DNA from: Chitinophagaceae bacterium
GTDB taxonomy: Bacteria > Bacteroidota > Bacteroidia > Chitinophagales > Chitinophagaceae
Direction of reading: 5' to 3'
Length of the DNA stretch: 64,000 nt
Assembly (NCBI GenBank): GCA_016699815.1
Contig: CP065012.1
Span: 2,046,001-2,110,000 of the forward strand
The position numbers and the translations under genes were made by a program. Positions 25,529-34,888 of this stretch are shown here, piece by piece. Below the pieces are notes generated by a model. The model ran no database searches, was not told the origin of the DNA, and saw only the letters and a list, made by a program, of their open reading frames with translations. How positions within the stretch are numbered: position 1 is the first letter of the stretch; every line of letters starts with the position of its first letter.

Positions 25529-27421
25529 TTATTTACCCATCCGGTTAAATGCCGAAACCATTTGTTTGCCACGCAACATAATTTTCAACCCTTTTCTTTT
25601 TAAAGAAATTGCAGGGTTTTTTTTCTCATGTTCTTCAAGGCTGTATTTGTAGGTATCAATAATATCCCGGTAAGAAAGGATGCCAATTATAGTGCCATCA
25701 TCATTGGATACAACCGGCAATACATCTATATTTTCTTTTGCCATAGTTTCTACAGCAGTTTTTAATGAATCATTCAGGCTGATGTAAATTTTGTTTCTTT
25801 TTATGAGGCTGCCCACCAGGTTTTCCGGGGTGTGTATATTGCTGTATAAATTAGATGCGCTTAATATTCCCCTGTATTCGCCCTGGTTGCTGGAAATTAT
25901 AAAATAATTGAGCTTATAATCCGGCTCCAAATCCAGCCATTCCCTTACTTCTTTTATTTTATTTTCTTCGCTAATGATTATTCCGTTATCGGTTAATATT
26001 TGTTCTACGGTAAGTTTTTCCAGAATATCCGGTTCATAAGAATTGGGTGTATTGATTCCCCTGCGGGCAATTTTTTCCGTCATTATGGTATTATCCATAA
26101 TAAAATACGACAGGAAATAGGCGCCGGTACAACTGGCCAGTAAAGGCAGCAAAGCATTGGACTGCCCTGTTGTTTCTAATGCAAAAATAATAGAGGTAAT
26201 AAAAGCCCTTGAAGCGCCTGCAAACATTGCCGCCATGCCCACCAGTGCAGCTAAAGGAATGTAAATACCCGATTGCGGAAAATAATCATTGATTACATGC
26301 CCAAAAATTGCACCTGCAGCACCCCCAATGGTAAGTAATGGCGCCAAAGTACCACCCGAAGTGCCACTGCCCAAAGAAACAGACCAGGAAATAAATTTTA
26401 AAATACACAACGATAGTAAAAGCTGCATAGAAACAGAGCCCGAAAGGATATCGGCTATATTATTATAGCCAACCCCTAAAGTTCGTGGAGAAAAATATCC
26501 CACAATTCCTACAGCAATACCACCTATCATGGGCCACCATGCCCAATGCACGGGTAATTTTTCAAAACTGTCTTCAATAAAGTATACAATTTTAGTAACC
26601 AATACCGAAAGCAAACCTACTACAATACCTAATGCGCTATACCATGCAATTGCACTATTAGATGCCGGCTCAATGGTATCAATAATTGGAAAAACAACTC
26701 CCGGCCCAAATAAAAAATGATGGCCAGCTGCACCGGTGATACAGGCAAGAGAAACGGGTATTATTGAACGGGGAGAAAATTCGAAAAGTAATAATTCTAT
26801 TGCCAGAAATATACCTGCAATGGGGCTGCCAAAAATTGCCGACATACCAGCGGTAGCTCCGGCAGCAAGTAATATTTTACGTTCGTTGTTGGAAATTTTC
26901 ATTATTTGCCCAATGGTAGAACCCAATGCACCACCAGATGCAATAATTGGCCCTTCGGCTCCAAAAGGCCCGCCGGTTCCAATTGAAATAGCCGCTGAAA
27001 TTGGTTTTAAATATGTAATGGTTGGTTTTATTTTACTCTTGTTGGTCAATATTTGTTCCATTGCTTCGGGTATGCCGTGCCCACGAATGGCTTTTGAACC
27101 ATAATAAGCCATTAAACCAATAATAAGCCCGCCAATTACAGGAATGGTTATTACAAACAAACCCAAATTATTTTCTGCCGGTGTTATGGGTGCAAACGAA
27201 AAATTTCCGTAAAAAGAAATATTGGTAATTAAATCTATGAGGTGCACCAGCAGTTTTGCAATAATGCTTACACCAATGGCAATTACAATTGCCGAAATAG
27301 AGATAAACAGCAGCCTCCTTTTATTAAATGATTTTTTGGGTTGTACATTTTCGATTGCTAAAGTTGGGTCAAGTGAAAGGGAAATAGGGATACCTGTGTT
27401 GTGTAAATTATTGCTTCTCAT
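25529..27421 (-). CDS. ClC-family chloride channel/antiporter with CBS pair
   Basis: A 630-residue ClC protein. The anion-path motifs are GHGIPEAME (helix D region), GPFGAEGPII with the gating glutamate retained, and GSGTSGGTLAPLL. The glutamate suggests coupled Cl-/H+ exchange or a gated channel. A tail of about 190 residues holds a CBS pair (VEQILTDNGIIISEENKIKE and KIYISLNDSLKTAVETMA...DVLPVVSNDDGTIIGILSYRDII), which in relatives senses nucleotides. About 12 membrane segments precede it. A -7 element TACTTTTG lies 114-121 bp upstream on the minus strand. Confidence 0.93.
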   Translation of the reverse strand: MRSNNLHNTGIPISLSLDPTLAIENVQPKKSFNKRRLLFISISAIVIAIGVSIIAKLLVHLIDLITNISFYGNFSFAPITPAENNLGLFVITIPVIGGLIIGLMAYYGSKAIRGHGIPEAMEQILTNKSKIKPTITYLKPISAAISIGTGGPFGAEGPIIASGGALGSTIGQIMKISNNERKILLAAGATAGMSAIFGSPIAGIFLAIELLLFEFSPRSIIPVSLACITGAAGHHFLFGPGVVFPIIDTIEPASNSAIAWYSALGIVVGLLSVLVTKIVYFIEDSFEKLPVHWAWWPMIGGIAVGIVGYFSPRTLGVGYNNIADILSGSVSMQLLLSLCILKFISWSVSLGSGTSGGTLAPLLTIGGAAGAIFGHVINDYFPQSGIYIPLAALVGMAAMFAGASRAFITSIIFALETTGQSNALLPLLASCTGAYFLSYFIMDNTIMTEKIARRGINTPNSYEPDILEKLTVEQILTDNGIIISEENKIKEVREWLDLEPDYKLNYFIISSNQGEYRGILSASNLYSNIHTPENLVGSLIKRNKIYISLNDSLKTAVETMAKENIDVLPVVSNDDGTIIGILSYRDIIDTYKYSLEEHEKKNPAISLKRKGLKIMLRGKQMVSAFNRMGK

Positions 27422-27534
27422 CGTTTGTTATTAATATATAGCGATCAGTTAAGTGTGGAACGCTATTTATATTTAGAAGTTTGATAAACCCTTGTAATTA
27501 TATCTATTTGAGTTTACCGGGATTGATATAGCGG

Positions 27535-27542
27535 CAAAAGTA
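27535..27542 (-). promoter_or_regulatory. Candidate -7 element of the ClC gene
   Basis: On the minus strand TACTTTTG (27542-27535) matches TAnnTTTG. It implies a 5' leader of about 105 bases. No good -33 match is present. Confidence 0.35.
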
Positions 27543-27616
27543 CAAAAGGAATAGTAGAAAATGTGCATTTGTTTGCATAGAGGAAACATAAAAACTTTTT
27601 AATGCTAAAAAATTAT

Positions 27617-27959
27617 TTAAGACGATACAGATTTAAACGTTTCATTATTTTGAATTATGGTAACACTTGCGTTTACGGTATTTACTGCAGGGCCGCCAGG
27701 TAAAGAATAGCTAAAAAAACGTAAAAAACGTGGGACAGGTGTTACATGAAGCGTTTTTGAAGTAACGCCAATGGGAAAACTTTTTGTATAAGCCCACTAA
27801 GCCTAAGCCAACAAGTATGGTATGGTAAACTGTTGACGAAGCAAAGGTTACCTTAAGTGTACCAAAATTGGTTGCCTGGTTGCCTGGTGCAGACTCATTT
27901 GATTTTTTACAGCAACTGAAAAAGATTATTACCGAGGATATTAAAAGAATACATTTCAT
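27617..27959 (-). pseudogene. Frameshifted small lipoprotein gene
   Basis: From ATG 27959 the frame gives a lipoprotein signal (CILLISSVIIFFSCC) and 82 residues ending at 27711. Good protein-like sequence continues in the other two frames: TKSFPIGVTSKTLHVTPVP in the second, then YSLPGGPAVNTVNASVTII and a stop at 27617 in the third. The switch between the second and third frames falls in runs of six T (CGTTTTTTACGTTTTTTAG on the minus strand). I read this as one gene of about 114 codons broken by two single-base shifts. Family not recognised. Sequencing error in homopolymers is the main alternative. Confidence 0.6.
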
Positions 27960-28044
27960 ATAAATGTATTTTATGGGTACACTTATATTCATCATACTTT
28001 ACAACAGCCTTAATGTAAATTAATATTGTTTGTGAAAAGAGGGC

Positions 28045-30651
28045 CTAAAATTTTAAAGTAAATGATAAATAGGGGATGAGTTTAAATTCACTGGTGCCGG
28101 TTTTTAATTTTATGCTTTTGCTGGCCAGTGAACCCTTTAAATTATAGGAATATTGATTGTCTGAGCCGTTTATGCTATAAACACCAGCTTTAAAAGAAGC
28201 ATAAGCTTTTTTGTTTTTGAGGCTGTGAAAAGTCAGGGAAGCATCGTAGCGTTGAAAGTAATTTGCCCTGTACTGGTTGTTTTGAGTATATTGATAGGTG
28301 AACTGGTAGGCTTCAATGAGTTCTTCTCCAGTGGGCGCCGCCTGTAGTGTGTCTGTAAACACTATTCCTCCCTGGGTATAAACATTGCCCGAGGCAAAGC
28401 TCCATAGTGCCGACAAATCAAATCGTGTTGTAAGGGAATACCTCATGCCGATATTTGCCGTATGGCGGTGATCGTATTTGTAAGGGAATTCATTGCCGTT
28501 GTTAATGCTTGTAAATTGCCGCCAGCTCCAGGCCAATGCATAACTTCCCTGGAAAGATAATTTTTTGCCGGTTTTATTAATGAGTATTTCTGCGCCATAG
28601 CTCCGGCCCTTGCCCAATTCAATATTTTGTTCCCAATTATCGCTATGGATAAAAGTACTTTTGCCATTGGCATAGTTTGTAACATTCATTAAACGTTTAT
28701 AATATGCATCCAGGGATATATTCCAGTTATTTTTTTGTTTAAACACAAAACCAATATTATAAATCTCACTCCACTCCGGTTGTAATTTTTTTGTACTGGG
28801 TACCCACATATCCCGGTTGGCCCCGGCATAAGGGTTTATTACCAAATGTAAATACTGGTTCATGCGGCTGTAAGATGCAAATAGTTTATATAATGGGCCA
28901 ATGCGATAGGCCATATAAAAGCGAGGCTGTAAATTCCAGGTACTATAATCCTCCATACGGTATGCGCTGGCCCTTAAGCCCGATTTCGCAAAGAACTTTC
29001 TCCCAATTTTAATTTCGGCTTCAGCATAAGAATATATAGCTTTAAACTGAAGAGGCCTAAAGGCTAAAAACCCCTGTTCATCCTCTTCTTCGGTATTGGT
29101 AATTTTACCTTCAAATGGTTTTGTTTTGTTTTGCTCCAGTTTTAGGCCTGCATTAATTTTTATTTTTTTAGAAACAAATATTTCTGCACCTGTTTTTGCA
29201 TTATAGTTTTTAAAGGATGCATAAGAGCTGATGAATTTTGTGCCGAGGCTCAGATCTTCCTCTACTTCATCATCTATTTCTTCCTCTTCATCTTTTTCAT
29301 AAAATAAAAATTGTGAGCTGGCCAGGTTATGGTACTCGCTAAAGTTGAGCGAGGTATGTATAAATGATTTTTTGCCCAGTAGTAAATTCCATTGTAACGA
29401 TCCGGTATGATTACCCCATTTGTGTAAATTTCCCGTGTATTTTCCCGTTTGTCTTAGTTGGTCTTCGCCGGTATAAAAGTTGATAAATAATTTGCTGGCA
29501 GGGCTTATAATGGCCGACAACTTAATGTGTGTATCATAAAAACTGGATTTTATACCATTTTGCAAAGAATCATAAAATGGGAAAGGGATACTTTTACGTC
29601 CAGAAACCATTAAGGCAATTTTATCTTTTACCAAAGGGCCTTCGAGGGTGAGGGCCGCAGCAAGCGGGCTTGCATTTATTTCTCCCTGCCAGCTATTCAT
29701 ATTACCTTGTTTAGTAAATATGTCTAAAACTGATGATAAAGAACCACCCAGCCTTGCCGGGAAATCGCTTTTATAAAACCGCATACTTTTAAGTACTGTA
29801 GGGTTTAATATAGAAATAGCGCCTAGCAAATGCGTAGGGTTGTAAACCGGGTTGCCATCCAGCAAAAAAAGATTTTCATCGGTGCCGCCGCCACGTACCT
29901 GGAAACCGCTGAAAGAATATGCTGCATTTTGCAAGCCTGGTGATAAATATAAAAACTGCAAGGGATCATCTTCATTCATTAATCCGTTAGAATAGCTTTT
30001 TTCATGCAGCACCGTTACAGAGCCTTCTTTTACCGCAGCATCTGTGGCTACCACTACGGTAGATAAAGTGTCGTTTATCATAACCAGCGATATATCTTTT
30101 CTTATATTTCCATGGATGTTTAAGAGCAAACTAACTGGCTTAAACCCGCCGTAGGATATTTCCACAAGGTGCTGCCCGGTTGTAAAAGCTAAATTAAAAT
30201 ACCCCTGGTTGTTGGAGGCAACGCCCCTTTGCGTAGCAGGTTCAAAAATAGTTGCACCGGCAAGCGACTCGTTGCTTGCATATTCTTTAATATATCCGTA
30301 AAAATTATATTGTTCTTTATTAAAACCGGGCAAAGAAAATATTTCTGCTGAGGGAATGAGTATAATTTTATTGTTGTGTTCCAGCAATTTTATTTTTTGG
30401 CCATGCAAAATGGTTTGTAAAACTTCAGCAATAGTTTTTTCCTCGCCGGTTAAGCGCACCATTTTACCTGCATCAAAATTTGCAGACGAATATTCCAGTA
30501 CAATTCCACTGCTTTTGCTTATTTCCTGCAAATGTTGATTGATGCTTGCATTTTTTGTGCTGGTATGGTAAGGCATTGAAACCAGTTTTTTTTGGGCAAA
30601 GGCATTGAAGCCGGCTTGTGTAATTAAAAGTAAAATAAATAAATATCGCAT
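28045..30651 (-). CDS. TonB-dependent outer-membrane receptor with STN and carboxypeptidase-like domains
   Basis: An 868-residue receptor. After the signal peptide (to about residue 19) comes an STN/secretin-like signalling domain (about 45-100), a CarboxypepD_reg-like beta domain (FYGYIKEYASNESLAGATIFE to about 195), the plug (LQFLYLSPGLQ ... FSGFQVRGGGTDENLFLLDGNPVY) and the barrel, which ends in the outer-membrane signature PYLSFTLKF. The STN domain fits signalling to the FecR-type anti-sigma factor encoded upstream. A very acidic loop (KDEEEEIDDEVEED near residue 445) could bind cations. The ligand is unknown; iron chelates are common for this arrangement. Confidence 0.9.
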   Translation of the reverse strand: MRYLFILLLITQAGFNAFAQKKLVSMPYHTSTKNASINQHLQEISKSSGIVLEYSSANFDAGKMVRLTGEEKTIAEVLQTILHGQKIKLLEHNNKIILIPSAEIFSLPGFNKEQYNFYGYIKEYASNESLAGATIFEPATQRGVASNNQGYFNLAFTTGQHLVEISYGGFKPVSLLLNIHGNIRKDISLVMINDTLSTVVVATDAAVKEGSVTVLHEKSYSNGLMNEDDPLQFLYLSPGLQNAAYSFSGFQVRGGGTDENLFLLDGNPVYNPTHLLGAISILNPTVLKSMRFYKSDFPARLGGSLSSVLDIFTKQGNMNSWQGEINASPLAAALTLEGPLVKDKIALMVSGRKSIPFPFYDSLQNGIKSSFYDTHIKLSAIISPASKLFINFYTGEDQLRQTGKYTGNLHKWGNHTGSLQWNLLLGKKSFIHTSLNFSEYHNLASSQFLFYEKDEEEEIDDEVEEDLSLGTKFISSYASFKNYNAKTGAEIFVSKKIKINAGLKLEQNKTKPFEGKITNTEEEDEQGFLAFRPLQFKAIYSYAEAEIKIGRKFFAKSGLRASAYRMEDYSTWNLQPRFYMAYRIGPLYKLFASYSRMNQYLHLVINPYAGANRDMWVPSTKKLQPEWSEIYNIGFVFKQKNNWNISLDAYYKRLMNVTNYANGKSTFIHSDNWEQNIELGKGRSYGAEILINKTGKKLSFQGSYALAWSWRQFTSINNGNEFPYKYDHRHTANIGMRYSLTTRFDLSALWSFASGNVYTQGGIVFTDTLQAAPTGEELIEAYQFTYQYTQNNQYRANYFQRYDASLTFHSLKNKKAYASFKAGVYSINGSDNQYSYNLKGSLASKSIKLKTGTSEFKLIPYLSFTLKF

Positions 30652-30717
30652 TATAAATAAATGGGCAAAATATTTTTAAATATAACTATCGCTAATTTTT
30701 TTAAAAAAGTGAGCCGG

Positions 30718-31677
30718 TTATTCTGAAATCAATAATTTATTTCCCTGCATTTTTATAGCCAGGCCGGTTAATAATCCCAGTTCTTTTATCACTTGTTCTA
30801 ATGGCTCATTATTGAAAATTGCCGTTATTTTATGAATACCAAGGTTGCCGGCAATTTCTATTTCTATGTTGTAGTAATTTTTTAAATCTTTGGCTACAAT
30901 GGTCAAAGCTGTATTATTAAAAGTTAATATCCTTGTACTCCAGGATATGAGATTGCTGGTGTCCACATTTTTTCTTTGTACTTTTTCTTTAACATTAACG
31001 GCAGATTCCCCTGCTTTGAGCAAGATGGCCGGTTGGGTTTCTCTTTTAGTTGTATAGCTAACTTCGCCTTCCATTACGGTAACCTGTTCAATGATACCAG
31101 TGCTTTGAACTAAAAACAAAGTGCCAATATCTTTAATTAAGCTGTTGGCGGTAATAACTGAAAAAGGGTTTTGGGCATTGTGTACCACGTCAAAAAAAGC
31201 TTCACCCTCTAATTTTACCTGCCTGATTTCTTTGCCGAAATTTTCGGGTATGGATAATTTGCCACCTTTTCGTAAACTTATTTTTGTGCCATCTTCCAGT
31301 TTAATTTCCAGGTTGGCCTTTTGCGCAAAAGTTTCACGCCATTCAATTTCTTTTGGTTTTAGTAAAAAATAAGCAACTGATATTACCAGCAATAACGAGG
31401 CGGCTATGGCCATTGCTCTTTTCCAGGGAAACATTTTTACTACTTTTGTTTCCCTGCCCATGATTTTTGCTTTTACATGTTGCCAGGCCAAATGGGTATC
31501 AACGGGAATTAATGCTGCCGAAGAAGTATCTGCCCAAATTTTTTTAATCAGGTCAAATTCTTCGGCATTGGATGGATTGTCAGTTATCCATTGCTCCAGT
31601 TGCCGGCTTTCTTCCGGGGTTTGTTCTCCATTTAGGTAACGGAGCATTATTTCCTGTATATGAATATTTTCACCCAT
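30718..31677 (-). CDS. FecR family anti-sigma/sigma-regulator
   Basis: A 319-residue FecR-like protein. The N-terminal cytoplasmic part (YLNGEQTPEESRQLEQWI...EEFDLIKKIW) should hold the sigma factor. One transmembrane helix follows (AMAIAASLLLVISVAYFLL, about residues 88-106). The periplasmic FecR domain has KLEDGTKISLRKGGKLSIPENF, VKLEGEAFFDVVHNAQNPFSVIT and a C-terminal DUF4974-like domain (FNNEPLEQVIKELGLLTGLAI). It starts 3 bp after the sigma gene and is followed by the TonB receptor: a complete surface-signalling cassette. Confidence 0.93.
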   Translation of the reverse strand: MGENIHIQEIMLRYLNGEQTPEESRQLEQWITDNPSNAEEFDLIKKIWADTSSAALIPVDTHLAWQHVKAKIMGRETKVVKMFPWKRAMAIAASLLLVISVAYFLLKPKEIEWRETFAQKANLEIKLEDGTKISLRKGGKLSIPENFGKEIRQVKLEGEAFFDVVHNAQNPFSVITANSLIKDIGTLFLVQSTGIIEQVTVMEGEVSYTTKRETQPAILLKAGESAVNVKEKVQRKNVDTSNLISWSTRILTFNNTALTIVAKDLKNYYNIEIEIAGNLGIHKITAIFNNEPLEQVIKELGLLTGLAIKMQGNKLLISE

Positions 31678-31679
31678 AT

Positions 31680-32282
31680 TTAATTTAAAAACGTATTATT
31701 AATAAAAACCCCTATGGCTTGAGACAAATTTTTTTCAAAAAAAATAAAACTGAGCATGGCCGCATAAATATTATTTTCTTTTGCAAATGCTTTCATCAGC
31801 CGTATGGCTTTGCCCATTTGATTCTCAACAGTTTTTACGGAGATGCCCAGGCTTTCGGCTATTTGCATATAGGTGTGGCCACTAAGCCTGCTCAGTAAAA
31901 AAACTTCCCTACATTTTGGCGGCAGCAGCTCCATGGCTTTTGCAATTAACTCCTTTGGCTGGGCAGCTTCTTCATTTTTCTCAAGAAAAATTTTCATTTC
32001 ATCGGTAGCATCTTCATCTTTTAATTCTTCAAAATAATTTTTTTTGTTTTTTTGAAGCCGTGTGATACAGTTATTGCGTACCGCAGTAAAAAGGTAGTAT
32101 TTCAATTGGGTAGCACCAATTTCCAACTTTTGTTTTTCCCAAATCTTAATAAATAATTCCTGTACGACATCTTCACTACTTTCTGCATCTTTTAAAAACG
32201 TAAATGCATAGCTGCAAAGCTGCTGGTAGTGTTGTTTGAAAAGGGTTTCAAAATTTTTTTCTATTTCTGTTGCTTCCTCCAT
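31680..32282 (-). CDS. ECF RNA polymerase sigma-70 factor (FecI-like)
   Basis: A 200-residue ECF sigma factor. Region 2 reads LFKQHYQQLCSYAFTFLKDAESSEDVVQELFIKIWEK. Region 4 reads LPPKCREVFLLSRLSGHTYMQIAESLGISVKTVENQMGKAIRLM, the helix-turn-helix for the -35 element. It is the promoter-proximal gene of the sigma/FecR/TonB-receptor operon and should drive that receptor when its ligand arrives. The divergent 226-bp upstream region, shared with the VTC gene, has no clear TTTG/TAnnTTTG promoter. Confidence 0.95.
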   Translation of the reverse strand: MEEATEIEKNFETLFKQHYQQLCSYAFTFLKDAESSEDVVQELFIKIWEKQKLEIGATQLKYYLFTAVRNNCITRLQKNKKNYFEELKDEDATDEMKIFLEKNEEAAQPKELIAKAMELLPPKCREVFLLSRLSGHTYMQIAESLGISVKTVENQMGKAIRLMKAFAKENNIYAAMLSFIFFEKNLSQAIGVFINNTFLN

Positions 32283-32508
32283 TGATACGATGAAGTTATT
32301 ACTTTTTTTTTGGTAAGCTTTTATGAAATACCCTTTTCGAGAGTATTACTTAAAACTGGTTAAGTTTTCAATTTAGCAAAAAGGTAATTACATGCTCAGA
32401 TAAAAAAATATTTAGTATTAGCGTAGGGGTTTTTGTTTTTGGACAGTTTAAACAAAGAGATGCAATTTTATCCTGAATTATTTTAATCGGTCATTTTAAA
32501 TAAAAACG

Positions 32509-33294
32509 ATGCAAAAAGAAACCGTTCAAAAACATTTAAGCAACTTAAGCCCAATTTCACTAACGGGGTTGGATACTGTAAAACTTTTAAACCGGGTAGA
32601 CCGGAAATATATTATTCCTGTTACAAGCTTGTCGCAAATTATTCAGTTGCTTAAGAACAATCAATACTCTGTATTGGAAATAAACGGCTGCAGGGCCTTT
32701 AGTTATTTAACCACATATTACGATAATGATGCGTATGCTTTTTTTCACGACCACCACAACCGCCTTTCCAACAGGATTAAAGTAAGGACCAGGTCGTATT
32801 TAGAAAGCAACCTGCATTTTTTTGAAGTAAAAGTAAAAACAAAACTGCGAACCAATAAATACAGGGAAGTGCTCCATGCATCCAGTACACAATTATCGGA
32901 TGCGCAAAGCAATAAAATAAGGGAATTTTATCCCAGGCAACTTACAGGACGGCTGGATACAACTTTAATCAATACGTATAACCGTATTACGCTGGTAAAT
33001 AAAGATAAAACGGAAAGGTGCACCATAGATGTGAACCTTACATTCACAAACCCTGCATCGCTTCATGAAGAAATTTGCGTAAATGATATTGCCATTATTG
33101 AAGTAAAGCAATCGAAAACTTCGGTATTAAATGGCATCATTGCAGCGCTTAGAACTATGAGGATACCGCCCTCCAGCATTAGTAAGTATGTGCTGGGCTT
33201 AATACTTACCAGGCCAGAGATAAAGCACAATGCCTTTAAGCCATTGTTACATAAAATCAATAAAATTAAAGCACAGCAATTACAATTTTCTTAA
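32509..33294 (+). CDS. VTC-domain protein (polyphosphate-polymerase-like)
   Basis: A 261-residue protein of the VTC tunnel-fold family, related to the yeast vacuolar polyphosphate polymerase. Family marks are RVDRKYIIP near residue 30, the basic RIKVRTRSY strand, FFEVKVKTKLRTNKYRE with the E-x-K pair, and IAIIEVKQSKTS. These line the tunnel that binds nucleotide, metal and phosphate chain. Bacterial members sit next to DUF4956 membrane proteins, as here. Polyphosphate synthesis or binding is a reasonable guess but unproven for this subgroup. First gene of a three-gene operon. Confidence 0.87.
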   Translation: MQKETVQKHLSNLSPISLTGLDTVKLLNRVDRKYIIPVTSLSQIIQLLKNNQYSVLEINGCRAFSYLTTYYDNDAYAFFHDHHNRLSNRIKVRTRSYLESNLHFFEVKVKTKLRTNKYREVLHASSTQLSDAQSNKIREFYPRQLTGRLDTTLINTYNRITLVNKDKTERCTIDVNLTFTNPASLHEEICVNDIAIIEVKQSKTSVLNGIIAALRTMRIPPSSISKYVLGLILTRPEIKHNAFKPLLHKINKIKAQQLQFS

Positions 33295-33314
33295 TATTTT
33301 AAAATACAACAATC

Positions 33315-34112
33315 ATGAAAAAATTATTATTTCTGCTACCTGCTTTCCTTTTTATTAGTATTGCGCCTGCATTTGCCCAGGATACCAACCTTGTGGAAAA
33401 AGTAGTTAAAGATTTTAACCTCGGAGAAATGGGCATACGCTTTTTAATTAACCTGGTTGCAATATTCATCATGGTGCGCCTTGTTTATTTTGCAAAGCAT
33501 AAAAACCGGGACTTTATGTTTACTCTTATATTGTTTAACTGTGTAAATTTTCTCATTTGCTTTTTACTGAGCGGCGCAAACCTGGGTATTGGCTTTGCTT
33601 TTGGCCTGTTTGCCATTTTCTCCATTATGCGTTACCGAACCGTAACGGTGCCGGTAAAAGAAATGGGTTACCTGTTTATTTGCATTGCCATGGGCTTAAT
33701 TAATTCGCTGGCAACAACACAGGATAACTATATGGTATTGATACTTGCTAATGTATTTATTTTAATTCTGCCCCTGTTGATGGATCGCACCGCAAGCGCT
33801 TTAAATAATAATAATAATATGCTTATACAGGACATTATTTATGAACGTATTGACTTGATTAAGCCCGAAATGAGGGAAGTGATGATTGCAGACCTGCGTA
33901 ATCGTACAGGATTGAATATTCAAAAAATAGAGGTTGTAAGTATAGACCTGATGCAGGATATAGCGATGCTAAAAGCGCATTCCTGCAACTCGGTTACCTT
34001 ACTTAACGAGCAATTGAAAAATTCAGAAATGACTGAAGCAACAGTTGAAAAAACCTACAAATACGCAAATGCAGATGGAAGCGCAGTACTCTCCGGAATT
34101 GCCCTTGTATAA
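33315..34112 (+). CDS. DUF4956 membrane protein
   Basis: A 265-residue protein with a cleavable signal (LLFLLPAFLFISIAPAFAQ), about four membrane helices (for example FLINLVAIFIMVRLVYFA and GIGFAFGLFAIFSIMRYRTVTVPVKEMGYLF) and a soluble C-terminal domain of about 95 residues. The SIMRYRT...VKEMGYLF stretch identifies DUF4956. The family is the habitual partner of VTC-domain proteins and may export or anchor the VTC product; this is inference from synteny. 20 bp after the VTC gene. Confidence 0.85.
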   Translation: MKKLLFLLPAFLFISIAPAFAQDTNLVEKVVKDFNLGEMGIRFLINLVAIFIMVRLVYFAKHKNRDFMFTLILFNCVNFLICFLLSGANLGIGFAFGLFAIFSIMRYRTVTVPVKEMGYLFICIAMGLINSLATTQDNYMVLILANVFILILPLLMDRTASALNNNNNMLIQDIIYERIDLIKPEMREVMIADLRNRTGLNIQKIEVVSIDLMQDIAMLKAHSCNSVTLLNEQLKNSEMTEATVEKTYKYANADGSAVLSGIALV

Positions 34113-34140
34113 CTACTTTAAAAATAAATAACCACTTGCC

Positions 34141-34176
34141 CAAATATGCTTTGCTTTTATAGGTAAAGCATATTTG
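34141..34176 (+). repeat. 12-bp intercistronic hairpin between DUF4956 and DUF2490 genes
   Basis: CAAATATGCTTT (34141-34152) and AAAGCATATTTG (34165-34176) form a perfect 12-bp stem with a 12-base loop that can itself pair partly. No T-run follows, so it is unlikely to be a full terminator. It may attenuate or process the operon mRNA so that the outer-membrane gene is expressed differently. Confidence 0.6.
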
Positions 34177-34196
34177 AGCAGATAAAAACTATTATC

Positions 34197-34874
34197 ATGA
34201 AGTATTTAAAAATATTTTTTCTTTTTTTGTTATCCGTATTGTTTATTATAAAAAGCAAGGCCCAGTTGTTTGACGAATGGGAAGCCAGGCCCAATATTGC
34301 TTTAAAGTATAAGTTTAACAAACAATGGTCTGTAACCGGTACCTATTACCATTATTTGGAAAATAATTTTAAGCAATATAATAAGTCGGTGATGAGTGTA
34401 GATGCAGGCTTTAAAATTAACAGCTGGTTAAAAGCAGGCATTGATTACCGATATGGATTTAATTCCAGGAAGCATTATCATGATATCCGCTATTCCATCG
34501 CATTTGACTTTAAGCTTTCGCCCAGGTGGAAGGTTGCTTACCGGCCTATGATGCAGCAGGAGTTTGTTTCCCTTAAAAAAGAGCACCTGGTAAAAAATCC
34601 TATTGAGTATTTTTTGCGTAACAGGCTTACCCTAAGTTATGATGCAACAAGTAATTTGGAGCTTTATGTATTTACCGAAAATTATTTGGAAATAGAAGAA
34701 GGAAATATGGGCTTTTACCGGCAAAAAAGCGCCCTGGGTAGCGATTATAAATTAAATGGTCGCAATAAAATAGGCTTTCGGTTTGAAGTAATCAATAAAA
34801 AGAATGGCAAAATGGTAGCCAGGCCAAACCTAAGTTACACGTACAGCCTGGGTTATGGTAAAAAAATAAATTAG
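34197..34874 (+). CDS. DUF2490 family outer-membrane protein
   Basis: A 225-residue secreted protein with a signal peptide (FFLFLLSVLFIIKSKAQ) and a series of amphipathic beta strands with frequent Tyr/Arg (VTGTYYHYLEN, AGIDYRYGFNSRKHYHDIRYSI, YRPMMQQEF, NRLTLSYDAT), as in DUF2490 barrel proteins. It is the third gene after VTC and DUF4956, so the operon appears to span cytoplasm, inner membrane and outer membrane. Function unknown. Confidence 0.78.
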   Translation: MKYLKIFFLFLLSVLFIIKSKAQLFDEWEARPNIALKYKFNKQWSVTGTYYHYLENNFKQYNKSVMSVDAGFKINSWLKAGIDYRYGFNSRKHYHDIRYSIAFDFKLSPRWKVAYRPMMQQEFVSLKKEHLVKNPIEYFLRNRLTLSYDATSNLELYVFTENYLEIEEGNMGFYRQKSALGSDYKLNGRNKIGFRFEVINKKNGKMVARPNLSYTYSLGYGKKIN

Positions 34875-34888
34875 CTGGCAGATTTTTT

